Notes: generated by a model from the letters alone, not told the origin. DNA of 64,000 nt from Flavobacteriales bacterium (GCA_023957375.1 JAMLHB010000001.1:1528245-1592244); one strand, 5' to 3'; counted from the first letter of the stretch, positions 44,498 through 53,980 are shown. Numbers and translations are program-made.

Positions 44498-45178
44498 ATG
44501 TCCTTGTTCGATCTGATCCCCAATAGCGTGGCCAAACCGGCGTACCGCGCCTTGAACCGCCTGATGAACAAGGCGCGGAAAGTGCAGAGCGGCCGCATCC
44601 CCGTGGTGGAATTGGAAGCCCAACACATCCGCAACCTTCGGGTGGTGTTGGACAGGAGCTCATTGCTGGAAGCCCTCCCAAAAGGGGGCGAGGTAGCCGA
44701 AATGGGTGTGGCCCATGGTGACTTTTCCGCCATGATCTTGGAGATCTGCAAGCCTGACAAACTCCATCTCGTCGATTTCTGGGGCAGCGAGCGCTATGCT
44801 TCCGGGAGAGTGCGCGTGGAAACACGGTTCCAACAACAGATCCGGGAGGGGCGCGTGGTGATCGACCTGGGCCTCTCAACGGACGTGCTGCCGAGGTTCC
44901 GTGACGGGCAGTTTGATTGGGTGTACATCGATACGGACCACGGCTACGAGGTGACCGCCGCTGAGCTGGAACTGGCCCGCACCAAGGTGAAACCGGGGGG
45001 CATCATCGCCGGGCACGATTACATCACGGGCAACTGGGACGACGGTGTGCGCTACGGCGTGGTGGAAGCCGTCCACGAGTTCTGCGTGAAACACAACTGG
45101 GAGCTGATCCTGTTGACGCATGAAACGGACCGGCACTTGAGCTTCGCGATCCGCGAGCTGCCTGCACCCCAAGCATAA
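44498..45178 (+). CDS. Class I SAM-dependent methyltransferase (Methyltransf_24-like)
   Basis: A 226-residue protein. SAM loop VAEMGVAHGDFSAMILE near residue 65, LHLVDFWGSERY near 87, WVYIDTDHGYEVTAAELE near 145 and KPGGIIAGHDYIT near 165 show a Methyltransf_24-type fold. The GHDY and DTDHGY motifs resemble cephalosporin hydroxylase/rhamnosyl O-methyltransferase groups. It lies in the second glycan cluster between the TylF gene (divergent) and a flippase (convergent), so the substrate is probably a sugar. The ATG at 44498 is chosen; TTAACTTG with GCGCC 23 bases upstream is a weak -7 box. Confidence 0.83.
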   Translation: MSLFDLIPNSVAKPAYRALNRLMNKARKVQSGRIPVVELEAQHIRNLRVVLDRSSLLEALPKGGEVAEMGVAHGDFSAMILEICKPDKLHLVDFWGSERYASGRVRVETRFQQQIREGRVVIDLGLSTDVLPRFRDGQFDWVYIDTDHGYEVTAAELELARTKVKPGGIIAGHDYITGNWDDGVRYGVVEAVHEFCVKHNWELILLTHETDRHLSFAIRELPAPQA

Positions 45179-45203
45179 CGGGCGGGGTCCATCCGGCGAA
45201 GAC

Positions 45204-46703
45204 TCAGGGCTTCCGCACCATCCCACCCAGACCGCCCGTCAATTTGAGCACCTGCGCACCCAGCTCGGGTGCAATGCCCAGCAAGTGCACCAACGGCCAG
45301 TATAGGGCCGCCAGCAGGAGCGTGCGCCAGATCATGTCCACCACCACCGGACCATGGTGGGGCAACCACGAAAAAGCGGCAAGCACCACCAGTATCACGC
45401 CCATGGCGCGAAGGGTCTGCCCGTCAAAAGGCCACAACTTGAACTTCCGGTAGAGGAAAACAATGCGCCAGCCCACCACGGCAACAATGGAAAAGAGCGA
45501 GCTCCAGGCAGCACCGGGCATGCCCCAGTACAGGATCAGCACATAATCCAACACAATGGTCAGCACCAGCAGCACGGCACCGCTCACCGCATCGAACCAA
45601 TAGCTGCGCGAAGTGCTGATGACCCCGGCACCAAGGCCGCCAGCAAGGCTCAGGACGTTTGTGGCGCCCAAGATCAGCAGCACGGGCTTGCCCACGGCAT
45701 ACGCGGGGTCCAGGAAGCTGAACAAGGCATCCACATTGGCCCACAGGCAGAGGAAGATGAACGCCGCCACCACGATCTGAATGATCGCCGTGCGGTGGTA
45801 CAGCATCTGGATCTTGGCATGGTCCCGCTTCTTCCAGGCCTCGGCCAGCAGCGGGATCACCGGCTGCATCAACGCGCGGGCGGGCAGCATGATCACGCTC
45901 GCCAGGAACATGGCCACCGCGTAGTACGCCACCTGTGAGAGGCCATTGGTGAGCATGGCGCCGATCATCACCTGGTCGATGTTGCCCACCGCGATCGCCG
46001 CCAGGCCGCTGCCGAAAGTGAACAGGCTGTAGCGCACCATGCTCCTGCGCATGCGCTTGCCCACCCGCATGCGGCCAAGGCCCAGCCTGAATTCACCGGC
46101 ACGCCACAGATCGAACAGCAGCACGCCGGTGGTGAGCACGAAGGTGGCCACGTACAGCCACAGGAACAGCGTGAAGCCCATGTCCAACAACGCGTATGCC
46201 GCGATCAGCGCCGTTTGCAGGACGCGCAACAGGAATTCGCGGGCAAAGACGGGAGCGATGCTGCGGTGTACCGAGCGGCTGAAGCCGCGCAGCACCAGCA
46301 ACCACACCTCGGCCATCACCAAGGGCAGCACCAGCATGCCGAAGCGCTGATAGAGGCCGCTGCCATCGTTGAACCAGATCGTGAAGCGATGGTGGAACAC
46401 GGCCAGCACCAGCATGGCAATGAGGCCGCCCGCGGTGGCCACGCCGAGAATAAGACCGAAGAGGCCGCGGTGGCCGTTGGCCTTGTCGCGGAAGTACGGG
46501 AAGTAGCGGATCACGGTGTTCTCGCCGCCGAGGTGCGCCACCTGTGCGGCCACCACGGCGATGCTCACCAGCAGGCGCGTCAAGCCAAACTCATCGGGCG
46601 AGAGCAGGCGCGGGAAGAGCAGCGCCATGTTCACGAAGCCCAAACCCATGCCCACTATAGTGAGCAGGGTGTTCCAAGTGGCTTGGCGTGCTACGATGCC
46701 CAT
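45204..46703 (-). CDS. Polysaccharide biosynthesis flippase (second Wzx-like)
   Basis: A 499-residue integral membrane protein with about 12-14 helices. The start GIVARQATWNTLLTIVGMGLGF and SPDEFGLTRLLVSIAVVAAQ match the opening of flippases of the RfbX/Wzx type (the DEFG loop after helix 1 is typical). GNIDQVMIGAMLTNGLSQVAYYAVA around residue 245 is the second-half entry. It carries lipid-linked glycan across the membrane. This is a second flippase, unlike the one at 25043 in sequence. ATG 46703 gives the family N-terminus. Confidence 0.9.
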   Translation of the reverse strand: MGIVARQATWNTLLTIVGMGLGFVNMALLFPRLLSPDEFGLTRLLVSIAVVAAQVAHLGGENTVIRYFPYFRDKANGHRGLFGLILGVATAGGLIAMLVLAVFHHRFTIWFNDGSGLYQRFGMLVLPLVMAEVWLLVLRGFSRSVHRSIAPVFAREFLLRVLQTALIAAYALLDMGFTLFLWLYVATFVLTTGVLLFDLWRAGEFRLGLGRMRVGKRMRRSMVRYSLFTFGSGLAAIAVGNIDQVMIGAMLTNGLSQVAYYAVAMFLASVIMLPARALMQPVIPLLAEAWKKRDHAKIQMLYHRTAIIQIVVAAFIFLCLWANVDALFSFLDPAYAVGKPVLLILGATNVLSLAGGLGAGVISTSRSYWFDAVSGAVLLVLTIVLDYVLILYWGMPGAAWSSLFSIVAVVGWRIVFLYRKFKLWPFDGQTLRAMGVILVVLAAFSWLPHHGPVVVDMIWRTLLLAALYWPLVHLLGIAPELGAQVLKLTGGLGGMVRKP

Positions 46704-46911
46704 TGGGTCCGCAAGATGGCACGGATATGTCCTCTGTACCCCATCCGGACCAAAAGCTGGGGCTTGCCTACACGCGTATGTCGGCTCGGCATGTTTGTGG
46801 CGCCCAACACTTAAGCCCCGGATCCCTACATAAAGCCTTCGACACGCGTAGCGGTACTTGGAGAACACCTCCGAACATATCTTGCACTACACTTGACCCG
46901 CCCAACAGCGT
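46704..46911. other. Divergent spacer between flippase and T9SS type B protein
   Basis: 208 bp with no gene. A weak -7-like TATCTTG lies near 46879 for the plus-strand gene. No repeat or hairpin of note was seen. Confidence 0.4.
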
Positions 46912-49419
46912 ATGCGCTCCGCTCCTTCCTGGTTATTGCTGGTCTGTTGCGTTCTTATTGGAACCAGATCCCCGGCACAGGAAAATAACCATTGGTTCTT
47001 TGGGCATAACGTCAGACTTGACTTCAACGGAGGAGCCCCATTGGCGACCACAGGCCCATTGGAGGCCTTGGAAGGCACCGCAACCATTTCGGACCAAGGC
47101 GGAAATCTGCTGTTCTATACCAATGGTACAACAATTTGGGACCGGAATGGCAATGTGATGCCGAACGGGTCCGGAGTGCTCGGAGGCGCATCCAGCACAC
47201 AGGCTGCCTTGATCGTTGCAAAACCGGGTAGCTGCGGGATCTACTATGTCTTTACCACCCAAGACCATTTGCAGAGCGGGGATCTCCGGTATTCCGTGGT
47301 GGACATGTGCCTGAACAATGGATCTGGCGATGTGGTACCAGGTGAGAAGAACATCCTTCTCAACACGCCTTGCGGCGAGAAACTTACTGCCGTCCCGAAT
47401 ACCGCAGGCACCGGCTACTGGGTTATTGGCCACCGATTGGGAAGCAATGAGTTCATCGCCTATTCCCTTACTGCAGCAGGCCTCGACCTCTCGCCGGTGA
47501 TCAGCGGCACTGGTGCCTACCAAGCCAGTAATTGCACGATCGGCCCCTTGAAAGCCTCACCTGACGGGACCAGATTGGTGTGCATGACAACATTTTGCAA
47601 TTCCGTTGAACTATTCGATTTCAATGCGACGAACGGCGTGGTGGGCAATCCGTTGAACCTGACGAACCAGCACAGCCTTCCAAGTGGATGTTATGGCGCG
47701 GAATTCAGCCCTGATGGCCAGTTCTTGTACATTTCCACAACATGGATCACCAACAACCTTTACCAAATAAGCCTGACCAACTCCACTTCCTTGACGATCG
47801 CCAACGGGCCTTTGGGCGGATATCATTTCGGTGCCCTGCAATCAGCCCCGGATGGCCGCATTTACATGGCCCGGCCTGGCGAAGCCTTTGTTGATGTCAT
47901 TGCCTCACCCGACGCTTCGGGAACAGGCTGCAACTACCTCCCCGGTGGCCTGCCCCTGGCAGCCGGCACCTCCAGTGATCTCGGCATGCCCTGCATGATC
48001 CCCGCCACCATCCTGCAAACAGATACCGGTACTATACCGTTCAACCTCGGACCCGACACCGCCTTTTGCGGCGGATCTTTCACATTGACCGCACCCGCTG
48101 GATGCAGCAACATTTTCCTATGGCAGGACGGTTCCTCCGCTAATTCATTCACGGTATCACAACCGGGGACCTACTGGGTGCGTGTTTCCAATTCATGCGG
48201 AAGCGGTTCCGATACAATTTCCGTGTTCTCCGTGGGGCAAGCAATTGCCAACCTCGGACCGGACACGGCCCTGTGCGCGGGTTCTTCCATCATACTGGCC
48301 GCCCCGGCCGGTGCAGACAGCATTGTATGGCAGGACGGCAGCACCTTGGATGAATACACCGTCACGCTCCCAGGCACTTATTGGGCCCAAGTATTTTTCG
48401 GAACATGCATTGGGCAGGATTCCGTGATCGTATCCAGCATGCCCCAACCGCAGGCGGGGTTCTCCTACTCGGTTGACACATGCACCGGAACGGTGCAATT
48501 CATTGATGCTTCCCAAGGAGCTTCTGAATTGGAATGGGATTTCAGTGACGGGACAACAAGTACCGCGTTATCCCCGGAACACATCTATGCCGATCCAGGA
48601 TCCCATGCCGTTACGCTTCATGTGGCTAATGCCTGTGGTTCCGATGAAGTGGTTCAGCAGGTCGTTATTCCTGATGCCGGCCAAGTCCTTTTGAACGGGC
48701 CCGATTTAATCTGCACCGGCATTCCGGCAACCTATGAAGCATCTCTCATGGGGGCGGTTCCCTCTACCATCTCCTGGTCAAACGGCATTACAGACACACT
48801 GTCCATCACGTTCAGTCCGGATTCGAGCCTATGGCTGTCCATCACGGTACCCACCACCTTGGGGTGTGTACTGTCAGACAGCATCTTCATCAATCTCAGC
48901 CCACCGCCCGTCGCCGGTTTCAGCATCATCGGGCCCGGCAAGCTCTGTTCGGACTCGCCGATCACGCTGGGTATCGCCTACCCCGACAATGACCTCCAGG
49001 GCATCACTTGGTCCACTGGCGATTCCACGGCCACCATCACCCTCGTTCCGGTGCAAGGACAAGTGGTCTCCGTGGTGGCCACCACCGCGCAGGGCTGCCC
49101 ACTGACCGCCTCGGACACACTGGACTTCGCGGGCTACGGCGGGGCGAGTGACGCATTCATCCCCAACGTGTTCACGCCGAACGGGGATGGGATCAACGAG
49201 GTCTTCGCGCCGGAGGTCCCTGCTGGCTTCATCAGCATGGACATTTTCAACCGCTGGGGGCAGGAGCTCTACCACACCAACAGTACGGACCAGCCGTGGC
49301 ACGGCGATCATAGGGCCAGCCCAGTCCCGGACGGCACGTACACATACATCGTGAAGTGGGCGGATCAATGCACTGGGAAAGAGCGGCAGAAGATCGGCCA
49401 CGTCACGGTACTGCGCTGA
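46912..49419 (+). CDS. Secreted PKD-domain protein with T9SS type B sorting domain
   Basis: An 835-residue protein. Signal peptide WLLLVCCVLIGTRSPAQ; N-terminal propeller-like part (about 25-360: NNHWFFGHNVRLDFNGG, FTTQDHLQSGDLRYSVVDM, YGAEFSPDGQFLYIST, SAPDGRIYMARPGEAF); several Ig/PKD-like modules (repeated LGPDTALCAGSSI and WQDGSSANSFTVSQPGTYWV, then EWDFSDGTT near 545); and a C-terminal gliding-motility-associated domain (FIPNVFTPNGDGINEVFAP, FNRWGQELYHT, PDGTYTYIVKW) of type B. Such proteins are exported by the T9SS and stay at the surface. Its last 17 bases overlap the opposite glycosyltransferase gene. Confidence 0.93.
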   Translation: MRSAPSWLLLVCCVLIGTRSPAQENNHWFFGHNVRLDFNGGAPLATTGPLEALEGTATISDQGGNLLFYTNGTTIWDRNGNVMPNGSGVLGGASSTQAALIVAKPGSCGIYYVFTTQDHLQSGDLRYSVVDMCLNNGSGDVVPGEKNILLNTPCGEKLTAVPNTAGTGYWVIGHRLGSNEFIAYSLTAAGLDLSPVISGTGAYQASNCTIGPLKASPDGTRLVCMTTFCNSVELFDFNATNGVVGNPLNLTNQHSLPSGCYGAEFSPDGQFLYISTTWITNNLYQISLTNSTSLTIANGPLGGYHFGALQSAPDGRIYMARPGEAFVDVIASPDASGTGCNYLPGGLPLAAGTSSDLGMPCMIPATILQTDTGTIPFNLGPDTAFCGGSFTLTAPAGCSNIFLWQDGSSANSFTVSQPGTYWVRVSNSCGSGSDTISVFSVGQAIANLGPDTALCAGSSIILAAPAGADSIVWQDGSTLDEYTVTLPGTYWAQVFFGTCIGQDSVIVSSMPQPQAGFSYSVDTCTGTVQFIDASQGASELEWDFSDGTTSTALSPEHIYADPGSHAVTLHVANACGSDEVVQQVVIPDAGQVLLNGPDLICTGIPATYEASLMGAVPSTISWSNGITDTLSITFSPDSSLWLSITVPTTLGCVLSDSIFINLSPPPVAGFSIIGPGKLCSDSPITLGIAYPDNDLQGITWSTGDSTATITLVPVQGQVVSVVATTAQGCPLTASDTLDFAGYGGASDAFIPNVFTPNGDGINEVFAPEVPAGFISMDIFNRWGQELYHTNSTDQPWHGDHRASPVPDGTYTYIVKWADQCTGKERQKIGHVTVLR

Positions 49420-50719
49420 CCGGACCTTGGCTCCTGGGTACGCCGCGCCGGGCCACCGATACCAGTACTTCCGCCACGTGCGCGCAGGTGGTCTTCCGCG
49501 ACCACCTCGGGTCGGGCTCACAGCGTGCCACCGTGAACATGGCCTTGATCCGATCCCGCTGCTCCATCAAGCCCGGCCTGTTGATCACGGCATGTGGTGC
49601 TCGGTCCAGCACGCGCGACACATCGCCTTCCACCGGGCCCACTGCCAGTACCGGCCGGCCGGTGCTCACGTATTCGAAGAGCTTGCCCGGCAGGATGCCC
49701 ATCAGGTTGGGCGTATCGTTCACCAGTAACAGCAGGGCCCGCGCGCGCTGCATGTGGCGCATGGCTTCTTCATGCGAAACGCGCCCGGTGCGCTCCAAGT
49801 GTGCGCCCAGCCCGGCTTCCGCCACGCTTTCCGCAATGGTGTGGTCCACCGGGCCCACGAACCGCAGCTTGAATTTTGCCGCGAAAACCGGGTCTTCATC
49901 GCAGAGCTGCTTCAACGCCCGCCACAGTTCCGGGGCATTGCGCGAGGGCGAAAGCGATCCGATGTGTACCAGGCTGAACGCTTCATCCACGGGTTCAGAC
50001 GGTGAAGGCAGATCGTCCGGATCGTAGCCGTTGGTGATCACCTCCACTTGCTTGGCGCCAAGCTTCTTCAGGTCATCGGCCCAGTGCCAGCTTACGCACA
50101 GCACCCGGTCCGCTTCGCGCAGCACTTCCCCTTCCAAGCGTTTATGCTTGGCATCCGCCCAGCGGGTCAACTTCAGTTGCGCATAAAAGTCGATGTCCGT
50201 CCACGGGTCGCGGAAGTCGGCGATCCACTTCACGCCCAGCGCGCGCTTCAATCCAAGGCCGATCAGGTGCATGCTGTGCGGCGGGCCGGTGGAGATGATG
50301 GCGTCCACGGGGTTCTTCCTCAGGTATTCCTTCAGGAATTTCACCGATGGCCGCACCCACCACACCCGCGCATCGGGGATGAAGAAGTTGCTGCGCACCC
50401 ACAGCGCGAGATCTTCCTTCCACCCGCCTTGCTTCTTTTCGTTGAGGAAGCCCACCTGCACCTTCTCCTTGGTGCTGCGACCGGTGAAGCGTTTGTACAG
50501 GTTGAACGGTTCGGTGATGGGGCGCTTCACCACCTCCAGGTCCTGGCTCACGTCCTTCAACAAGCCTGGATCATCGGCCACCACCTCCGGGTTTACCGGC
50601 GTGTAGATCACCGGTAGCCAACCGTGCTCCGGCAACAGTTTGCTGAGCTTCAGCCACCGGTATACACCCGCACCACCGTTCGGTGGCCAGTAGTAGGTGA
50701 TGATGAGGACGCGTTTCAT
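49403..50719 (-). CDS. Glycosyltransferase (GT4-like)
   Basis: A 438-residue GT-B protein. The start RVLIITYYWPPNGGAGVYRW and ISTGPPHSMHLIGLGLKRAL with WIADFRDPWTDIDFY are a well-conserved subfamily in Bacteroidota; donor half includes VITNGYDPDDLP, LVHIGSLSPSRNAPELWRAL near residue 258 and ILPGKLFEYVSTGRPVLAVG near 362. The ATG at 50719 is used; a longer frame would translate the heptamer repeat upstream. Next to YfhO, with which it probably shares a function in envelope glycan or teichoic-type modification, but not in the same tight operon (115 bp gap). Confidence 0.87.
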   Translation of the reverse strand: MKRVLIITYYWPPNGGAGVYRWLKLSKLLPEHGWLPVIYTPVNPEVVADDPGLLKDVSQDLEVVKRPITEPFNLYKRFTGRSTKEKVQVGFLNEKKQGGWKEDLALWVRSNFFIPDARVWWVRPSVKFLKEYLRKNPVDAIISTGPPHSMHLIGLGLKRALGVKWIADFRDPWTDIDFYAQLKLTRWADAKHKRLEGEVLREADRVLCVSWHWADDLKKLGAKQVEVITNGYDPDDLPSPSEPVDEAFSLVHIGSLSPSRNAPELWRALKQLCDEDPVFAAKFKLRFVGPVDHTIAESVAEAGLGAHLERTGRVSHEEAMRHMQRARALLLLVNDTPNLMGILPGKLFEYVSTGRPVLAVGPVEGDVSRVLDRAPHAVINRPGLMEQRDRIKAMFTVARCEPDPRWSRKTTCAHVAEVLVSVARRGVPRSQGPVSAVP

Positions 50720-50727
50720 GTGGGCGT

Positions 50728-50816
50728 TGTCGGTTGTCAGTTGTTGGTTGTCCGTTGCTCGTGTACCACGGCTGAATGGTCCAGTTTGCCTGACAACTGA
50801 CAACGACCAACTAACA
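50728..50816. repeat. Heptamer tandem repeats in facing inverted pair
   Basis: Five units TGTCGGT, TGTCAGT, TGTTGGT, TGTCCGT, TGCTCGT run from 50728 to 50762 and four inverted units CCTGACA, ACTGACA, ACGACCA, ACTAACA run from 50789 to 50816. The spacer between the arms is 26 bp. The inverted arm begins with CCTGACA, as does that at 4818. The element lies between two genes on the minus strand, so it is upstream of the glycosyltransferase gene. Confidence 0.85.
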
Positions 50817-50834
50817 ACTTAGAGATGATCCCCT

Positions 50835-53648
50835 TCACTCCTCCACCTCCCGCGTCCGCTTCACCTCAACCCCCAGCACCAGCAACACCAGTGCCAACAA
50901 CACGAACGAACTGACCGAGGAAATGGTGCCGCCCACTTGGTACGGCTTGCTTTCAATGTAGAACCGCACGGTATGCTCCCCTGCGGGCACCTTCATCGCG
51001 CGCAGCACGTAATCGGCACGCACGTACGGAGCGGGCTTGCCGTCGATCTCCGCCTTCCAATCCGGGCCGTACCAGATCTCGCTGAACACCACCACGCCAC
51101 CATTGGCGCTGTTCACCTGGTAGGTCAGTTCGTTGGTGCGGTACTCGGTCAAGCGGGCGTTGGCGGTGGGATCGGGCTTGGCGGCTCCGGCCACTTCGCC
51201 GAAGTAGCGGGCATCCACCAAGGCGGTGCGCTTGGGATCGATGGTGCCCAAGGTGGTGATCTCCTCGTCCGCGTTCTTCACCTCGCGCACTTCGTCCACG
51301 AACCAGGCGGAGCCCAGTGCATGGGTGTTGGTGATGGGCGCGCGGTCTTCTGCGTAGATGATGTACTTGGTGTTGAGCATGTTCAGCACCGGCTGGTGCG
51401 CCAGCACACTGTCGATGCGCTGCATGGTGGCGCCTTCGCCGAAGGCGCCGATCACCTTGTTCATCTCGGGCGAGATCTGGAACTCGATGAGCTCCTGGTA
51501 GCGCTTGAGCTTGGCACCGTGGTAGCCGCCGATGCTGCGGTGGAAGTAGCTCTCCCGCGTGCTTTGGAAGGTGCCGCGCAAGGACAGCACGCGGAAATCC
51601 GTGGTGCGGCGCAAGCTGGCGAAGCGCGTGTACACCTCGTCCTCCTTGCTCACCAGGCGCTGCGTGCCGCTGAGCTTGCTCTTGGCCTGCTTGAGCCGTG
51701 CCAGGGCCTGCTCGTAGTCGGCATCGGTGGCCGCGTTGCTTTCCGCCTGCAGGATCGCCATATCCGCCGGTTGCGGTTTGTAGGGGCGGTCGCTGCTGCT
51801 CTGGCCTTCCCAGGCGATGTACTGCCCCTTGGCGTCCTTGTCGTTGTTCACCCAGCGGCGGTCCACGCTCCACAGGTCGATCAGCACCAATGCCCCGATG
51901 CCTGCGAACAGCACGGCCGGGCCAATGCGCTTGCGGCCGAAGAGGAACAACAGGCCGCTGCCCAGGAGCACCAGCAGCAGGCTGCGCCAGGCATCGGCGC
52001 TGGCCACGCCGGTTCGCAGGGTCTTCAAGCTGTCGATGTAGTGCTGCGTGCCGGGATCGGTGGCCGCTTGTGCACTGAGCTGCGCCACTTCCTTATCGCT
52101 GAAAAACTCCAAGAAGCTGGCCGGGGCCACGGCCAACAGCAGCAGCACCAAGGACAAGGCCCCTGCCGTGAAGAGGAAGGTCCTTTCCGCGGGTTTGTCC
52201 CATTTGTCCCCTTTCACCAAGCGCTGCAGGTAAAGCACGCCCAGCACGGGGGCGGCCAATTCCACGATGACCAGGATGATGGTAACCGCGCGGAACTTGT
52301 TGTAGCCGGGCACGTGGTCCAGGAAGAAGTCCGTGAGCGGCATGAAGTTATCGCCCCAGCTGAGCAGCAGCGTGAGCAGGAAGGCGGCAAAGAGCGCGTA
52401 CGCCAAGGTGTCCTTCCACAAGAACAAACCCGCCAGCAGGTAGGCGATCAGCAGCAGGCCCACCAGCACCGGGCTGCCCATTTGCCCCATGAGCACCACC
52501 ACGGGTATGGCCGCCAGCATCCACCAGCGCGCGCGGGGTTCGGCCCCGGCCAGGAGCAACAGCATCAGCAGCACCACCACGGCCCCGATGTACACCGGCC
52601 CGCTGGTGAATTCCTGGTCGCCCCAATAGTTGTTCACGTAACCGCCACCTTGGTAAATGTCCAGCACCGCTTTGCGGAAGCCGGGGTCCTGGATGGCGGC
52701 CAGGTCTTCCTGGCTTTGGATCATCGATCCGCTGGCACCGCCCTTGATGTTGGGCACCAACAAGGAAAGGCTCTCCTGCTTGCCATAGCTCCAGTGCGTC
52801 ACGTAGTCGCGGTCCAGGCCGCTGGTCTTGTTGGCCACGTCGGGTGCACCATCGGGGCCGATGGTGAGCTCGCTTTTGCCACGCGTGGTGTATTGCCCGT
52901 ATTCCCAGGTGCTCCAGAGCAGGCCTGTGTTGCACATCAGGGCGAAGACCATGGCCACCACGCCCAGCGCGGCCCTGCCCGCAAACCCGGGCAGCTGCTT
53001 CTCCCGCACGGCGCGCACCAGCTCGGCCAGGCCGAACAAGCCCAGCAGCAGGGCCAGGTAGTAGGTGACCTGCAAGTGGTTGGCATGGACCTGCATGGCG
53101 AGGAACAGGGCGAACAACGCGGCACCCAGCAGCTTGCGCCCGCGCAACAGCACATACAGCCCGCCCAGCACCATGGGCATGTACCCCACCGCCGTGGCTT
53201 TGCTATTATGCCCCGCATGGATGATGATGAGGAAGTAGGAGGATAAAGCGAAGGCGATGGCCCCGAGGAGCGCCAGCCATGGATCCACCCGCAGGCAGGA
53301 GAGCAGGATGAACATGCCCACCAGATAAAGGAAGATGAACGAGGCCGGGCGCGGCAGGAAGCCGTGCATCACCGCATCCAGCCAATTGAGCGCGTTGGAA
53401 GGCCATACCACCCCGATCTGGTAGGCGGGCATGCCGCTGAACATGCTGCCGGTCCACAACGGCTCCTCGCCATCGAACGCCTCGCGGTGCTCCACCATTT
53501 CCTGGGCCATGCCCCGGTATTGCATGATGTCCTGCTGCTTCAACCGCTTACCTTCCAGCACCGGGCTGAAATAGCCTACGGCCAGCACAAAAAAGGCGGC
53601 TACGGCCACCACGTACGGCAGCCATTTCTTCCAAGGGGCGTTGCTCAT
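50835..53648 (-). CDS. YfhO family membrane protein
   Basis: A 937-residue protein with about 12-14 membrane helices in the first 570 residues and a large periplasmic domain plus a last helix near the C-terminus (ISSVSSFVLLALVLLVLGVEV). The start VVAVAAFFVLAVGYFSPVLEG, DIMQYRGMAQEMVEHREAF and LWTGSMFSGMPAYQIGVVWP are YfhO family blocks. In Gram-positives YfhO homologues glycosylate lipoteichoic acid; the role in Bacteroidota is not established, but GT-C type sugar transfer is probable. The ATG at 53648 shares a base with the DUF4834 stop (TGATG). Confidence 0.9.
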   Translation of the reverse strand: MSNAPWKKWLPYVVAVAAFFVLAVGYFSPVLEGKRLKQQDIMQYRGMAQEMVEHREAFDGEEPLWTGSMFSGMPAYQIGVVWPSNALNWLDAVMHGFLPRPASFIFLYLVGMFILLSCLRVDPWLALLGAIAFALSSYFLIIIHAGHNSKATAVGYMPMVLGGLYVLLRGRKLLGAALFALFLAMQVHANHLQVTYYLALLLGLFGLAELVRAVREKQLPGFAGRAALGVVAMVFALMCNTGLLWSTWEYGQYTTRGKSELTIGPDGAPDVANKTSGLDRDYVTHWSYGKQESLSLLVPNIKGGASGSMIQSQEDLAAIQDPGFRKAVLDIYQGGGYVNNYWGDQEFTSGPVYIGAVVVLLMLLLLAGAEPRARWWMLAAIPVVVLMGQMGSPVLVGLLLIAYLLAGLFLWKDTLAYALFAAFLLTLLLSWGDNFMPLTDFFLDHVPGYNKFRAVTIILVIVELAAPVLGVLYLQRLVKGDKWDKPAERTFLFTAGALSLVLLLLAVAPASFLEFFSDKEVAQLSAQAATDPGTQHYIDSLKTLRTGVASADAWRSLLLVLLGSGLLFLFGRKRIGPAVLFAGIGALVLIDLWSVDRRWVNNDKDAKGQYIAWEGQSSSDRPYKPQPADMAILQAESNAATDADYEQALARLKQAKSKLSGTQRLVSKEDEVYTRFASLRRTTDFRVLSLRGTFQSTRESYFHRSIGGYHGAKLKRYQELIEFQISPEMNKVIGAFGEGATMQRIDSVLAHQPVLNMLNTKYIIYAEDRAPITNTHALGSAWFVDEVREVKNADEEITTLGTIDPKRTALVDARYFGEVAGAAKPDPTANARLTEYRTNELTYQVNSANGGVVVFSEIWYGPDWKAEIDGKPAPYVRADYVLRAMKVPAGEHTVRFYIESKPYQVGGTISSVSSFVLLALVLLVLGVEVKRTREVEE

Positions 53649-53899
53649 CAATGCTCGGGTTTGTCCTTGATCACTTCGAAGTCGGCATCCTCCGCGTTCG
53701 GCGGCGGTGCACCGTGCCGGGTTTCGCTGATTCGCTCAATGCGCACATCGCCTTTGGGCCGGGAGGGTTCACCCGGTTGTTGCGGGCGGTGTGCCGCGTG
53801 CTTGGCACGCTGTGCACGCATCCACAGCCGCAGCACCTGCCAAATGATCAGCAGAACAAGGATGGTGCGCAGGGTGCCGTTGGCGGAAAGCAGATACAT
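53648..53899 (-). CDS. DUF4834 small membrane protein
   Basis: An 83-residue protein with one N-terminal membrane helix (LRTILVLLIIWQVLRLWM) and a basic then acidic, Pro-rich tail (QPGEPSRPKGDVRIER, EDADFEVIKDKPEH). Length and layout fit DUF4834, found in Bacteroidota next to YfhO. The start at 53899 lies only five bases from a TACATTCG box, so the transcript may be nearly leaderless. Coupled to YfhO by a one-base overlap. Confidence 0.8.
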   Translation of the reverse strand: MYLLSANGTLRTILVLLIIWQVLRLWMRAQRAKHAAHRPQQPGEPSRPKGDVRIERISETRHGAPPPNAEDADFEVIKDKPEH

Positions 53900-53904
53900 C
53901 GGCG

Positions 53905-53912
53905 CGAATGTA
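53905..53912 (-). promoter_or_regulatory. -7 promoter box of the DUF4834-YfhO operon
   Basis: On the minus strand the site reads TACATTCG followed by CGCC, an exact TAnnTTYG. Its downstream edge is five bases from the ATG at 53899, which would place the transcription start at or beside the start codon. Confidence 0.5.
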
Positions 53913-53980
53913 GGGGCACCTGTGTGCACCTCTCGATCCGGGCGCGGAGCCCTATTCCACTCCGTTCATTCCCAAAACCT

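Noticed and set aside
50720-50803. Longer N-terminus for the glycosyltransferase at 49403
   Set aside because: The extra residues (TDNQQLTTDN and similar) come from the heptamer repeat, not from a protein domain.
50937-53246. 769-codon open frame opposite YfhO
   Set aside because: Antisense shadow of a well-supported gene; the product is biased in His, Gln, Ala and Gly and shows no domain or signal.
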